Positions 5,739 through 6,314 of a stretch of 6,314 bases of DNA are shown here, piece after piece. The translations under genes were made by a program, and so were the position numbers. Each line of letters starts with the position of its first letter. Within the stretch, counting starts at the first letter, position 1. The notes below the pieces were generated by a model. That model was not told the DNA's origin, ran no database searches, and saw only the letters and a list, made by a program, of their open reading frames with translations. The stretch comes from JBBRLA01 sp038231615 (lineage in GTDB: Bacteria > Myxococcota_A > Polyangia > Palsa-1104 > JAEUJZ01): assembly GCA_038231615.1 (NCBI GenBank), contig JBBRLA010000523.1, forward strand, positions 1 through 6,314. The letters are read 5' to 3'.

Positions 5739-6314
5739 ATGCGAAAGTTCATCCATAGACTGGTCGCCGGAGCACGGCAGTGGGCCTGCATTCTGCGCGA
5801 CTTTTTCTTTCATTTGATTCGCTCCAGCGACTCCCCGGCACCGTCGAACAAGGCAGCCCAGCCGGGCGCGACGCCAGGGCAAGAGCCGCCTGCCGGCAAG
5901 CCCAAGGGGCGCCCGGCCCCGAAGCCCGCCGCTGCACAGAACGGCCCCGCCCCAACCCAGTCCGCACAGGCCCCCAGGTCCGGGCTTCCCGACGAGGTCC
6001 GCGACTTCATCAACAACATGAACAACTTCGTGATTCTCCCGGGCGAGCATGGCCAGGAATATGCCCCCCTCACGATCCTTCCGATCCTCTTGAACGTCCA
6101 GGTGCCCCCCGACTGGCTGGAGGACCCCGACTTCCGGCTCATGCCCTTCGTCACCGCCGGCACCGCCACCCCCGGCCGCCACATAGGCGTATTGGGCCGC
6201 ATGACCCGCGCCAACGAGAAGCTCGCCGTCTGCTACGACCGCCCCTTCGCCCACGCCTACTTCGGGCCGCCGGGTTTTGGCAAGACCTACGGCGACGGCT
6301 GCCACATCGAAAAC
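5739..6314 (+). CDS. N-terminal part of a P-loop ATPase, possibly HerA/FtsK-like (runs off the window)
   Basis: The frame is open from ATG at 5739 to the last base (192 codons) with no stop, so the product is incomplete. Residues 1-28 (MRKFIHRLVAGARQWACILR and following) are basic and amphipathic. Residues 29-81 are a Pro/Ala/Gln-rich linker, probably disordered. From residue 82 (LPDEVRDFINNMNNFVILPG) the sequence looks globular. It has a strand-rich part containing HIGVLGR (148-154), then AHAYFGPPGFGKTYGDGCHI, whose GPPGFGKT (176-183) matches Walker A (GxxxxGKT). An LGR element followed about 20 residues later by the P-loop resembles the order in HerA/FtsK-type motor ATPases, but that assignment is an inference; Walker B and later motifs lie outside. 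An in-frame TAG at 5727 fixes the upstream limit. No Shine-Dalgarno is visible, and a TTG at 5814 is an unlikely alternative start. Confidence 0.75.
   Translation, partial: MRKFIHRLVAGARQWACILRDFFFHLIRSSDSPAPSNKAAQPGATPGQEPPAGKPKGRPAPKPAAAQNGPAPTQSAQAPRSGLPDEVRDFINNMNNFVILPGEHGQEYAPLTILPILLNVQVPPDWLEDPDFRLMPFVTAGTATPGRHIGVLGRMTRANEKLAVCYDRPFAHAYFGPPGFGKTYGDGCHIEN

Noticed and set aside
5437..5817. 126-codon plus-strand frame across the divergent region.
   Set aside because: It starts inside the N-terminus of the aminopeptidase, overlaps the P-loop start in another frame, lacks a ribosome site and shows no recognisable sequence.
5697..6305. 202-codon minus-strand open frame at the right edge.
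   Set aside because: It is antisense to the P-loop gene, is Gly/Ala/Val-rich with no domain, and its frame mirrors the codon bias of the plus strand.

Overview
The window is high-GC bacterial DNA with five genes: four complete and one running off the right edge. The GC richness, the cytosolic M1 aminopeptidase with a HEAT-repeat tail, the Rdx/SelW-type gene and the large intergenic palindromes would fit a myxobacterium or another former deltaproteobacterium. This placement is an inference from gene content only; no marker gene is present.

Layout. Positions 1-119 are a perfect 27-bp tandem repeat (four units plus part of a fifth) that continues beyond the left edge. A small exported lipoprotein follows (+, 150-551). 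It converges with an ethanolamine permease of the APC superfamily (-, 581-2002) across a 29-bp gap holding a hairpin. The permease is divergent from a short thioredoxin-fold Rdx/SelW-like gene (+, 2063-2284) in which the second redox residue, normally Cys or Sec, is Gly encoded by GGA, one base from the Sec codon TGA. The 410 bp between this gene and the convergent aminopeptidase are packed with repeats. There are two long imperfect palindromes (2289-2407 and 2533-2696) sharing a 53-bp core in opposite orientation at 50 of 53 positions, plus an orphan 40-bp arm. The aminopeptidase (-, 2695-5460) takes its stop codon from the edge of the second palindrome. A divergent gene (+, from 5739) encodes the N-terminus of a P-loop ATPase whose Walker A motif lies just before the window ends.

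The genes do not form one pathway. Each appears to have its own promoter, and the two convergent junctions are filled with hairpin or repeat DNA. Several genes have no Shine-Dalgarno sequence and a -10-like hexamer 6-9 bp before the chosen start, suggesting leaderless transcripts; the aminopeptidase has a normal Shine-Dalgarno. The least explained items are the composite palindromic repeat family, the Cys/Sec-to-Gly Rdx protein and the truncated P-loop gene. I found no evidence for a complete new multi-gene system in this window.
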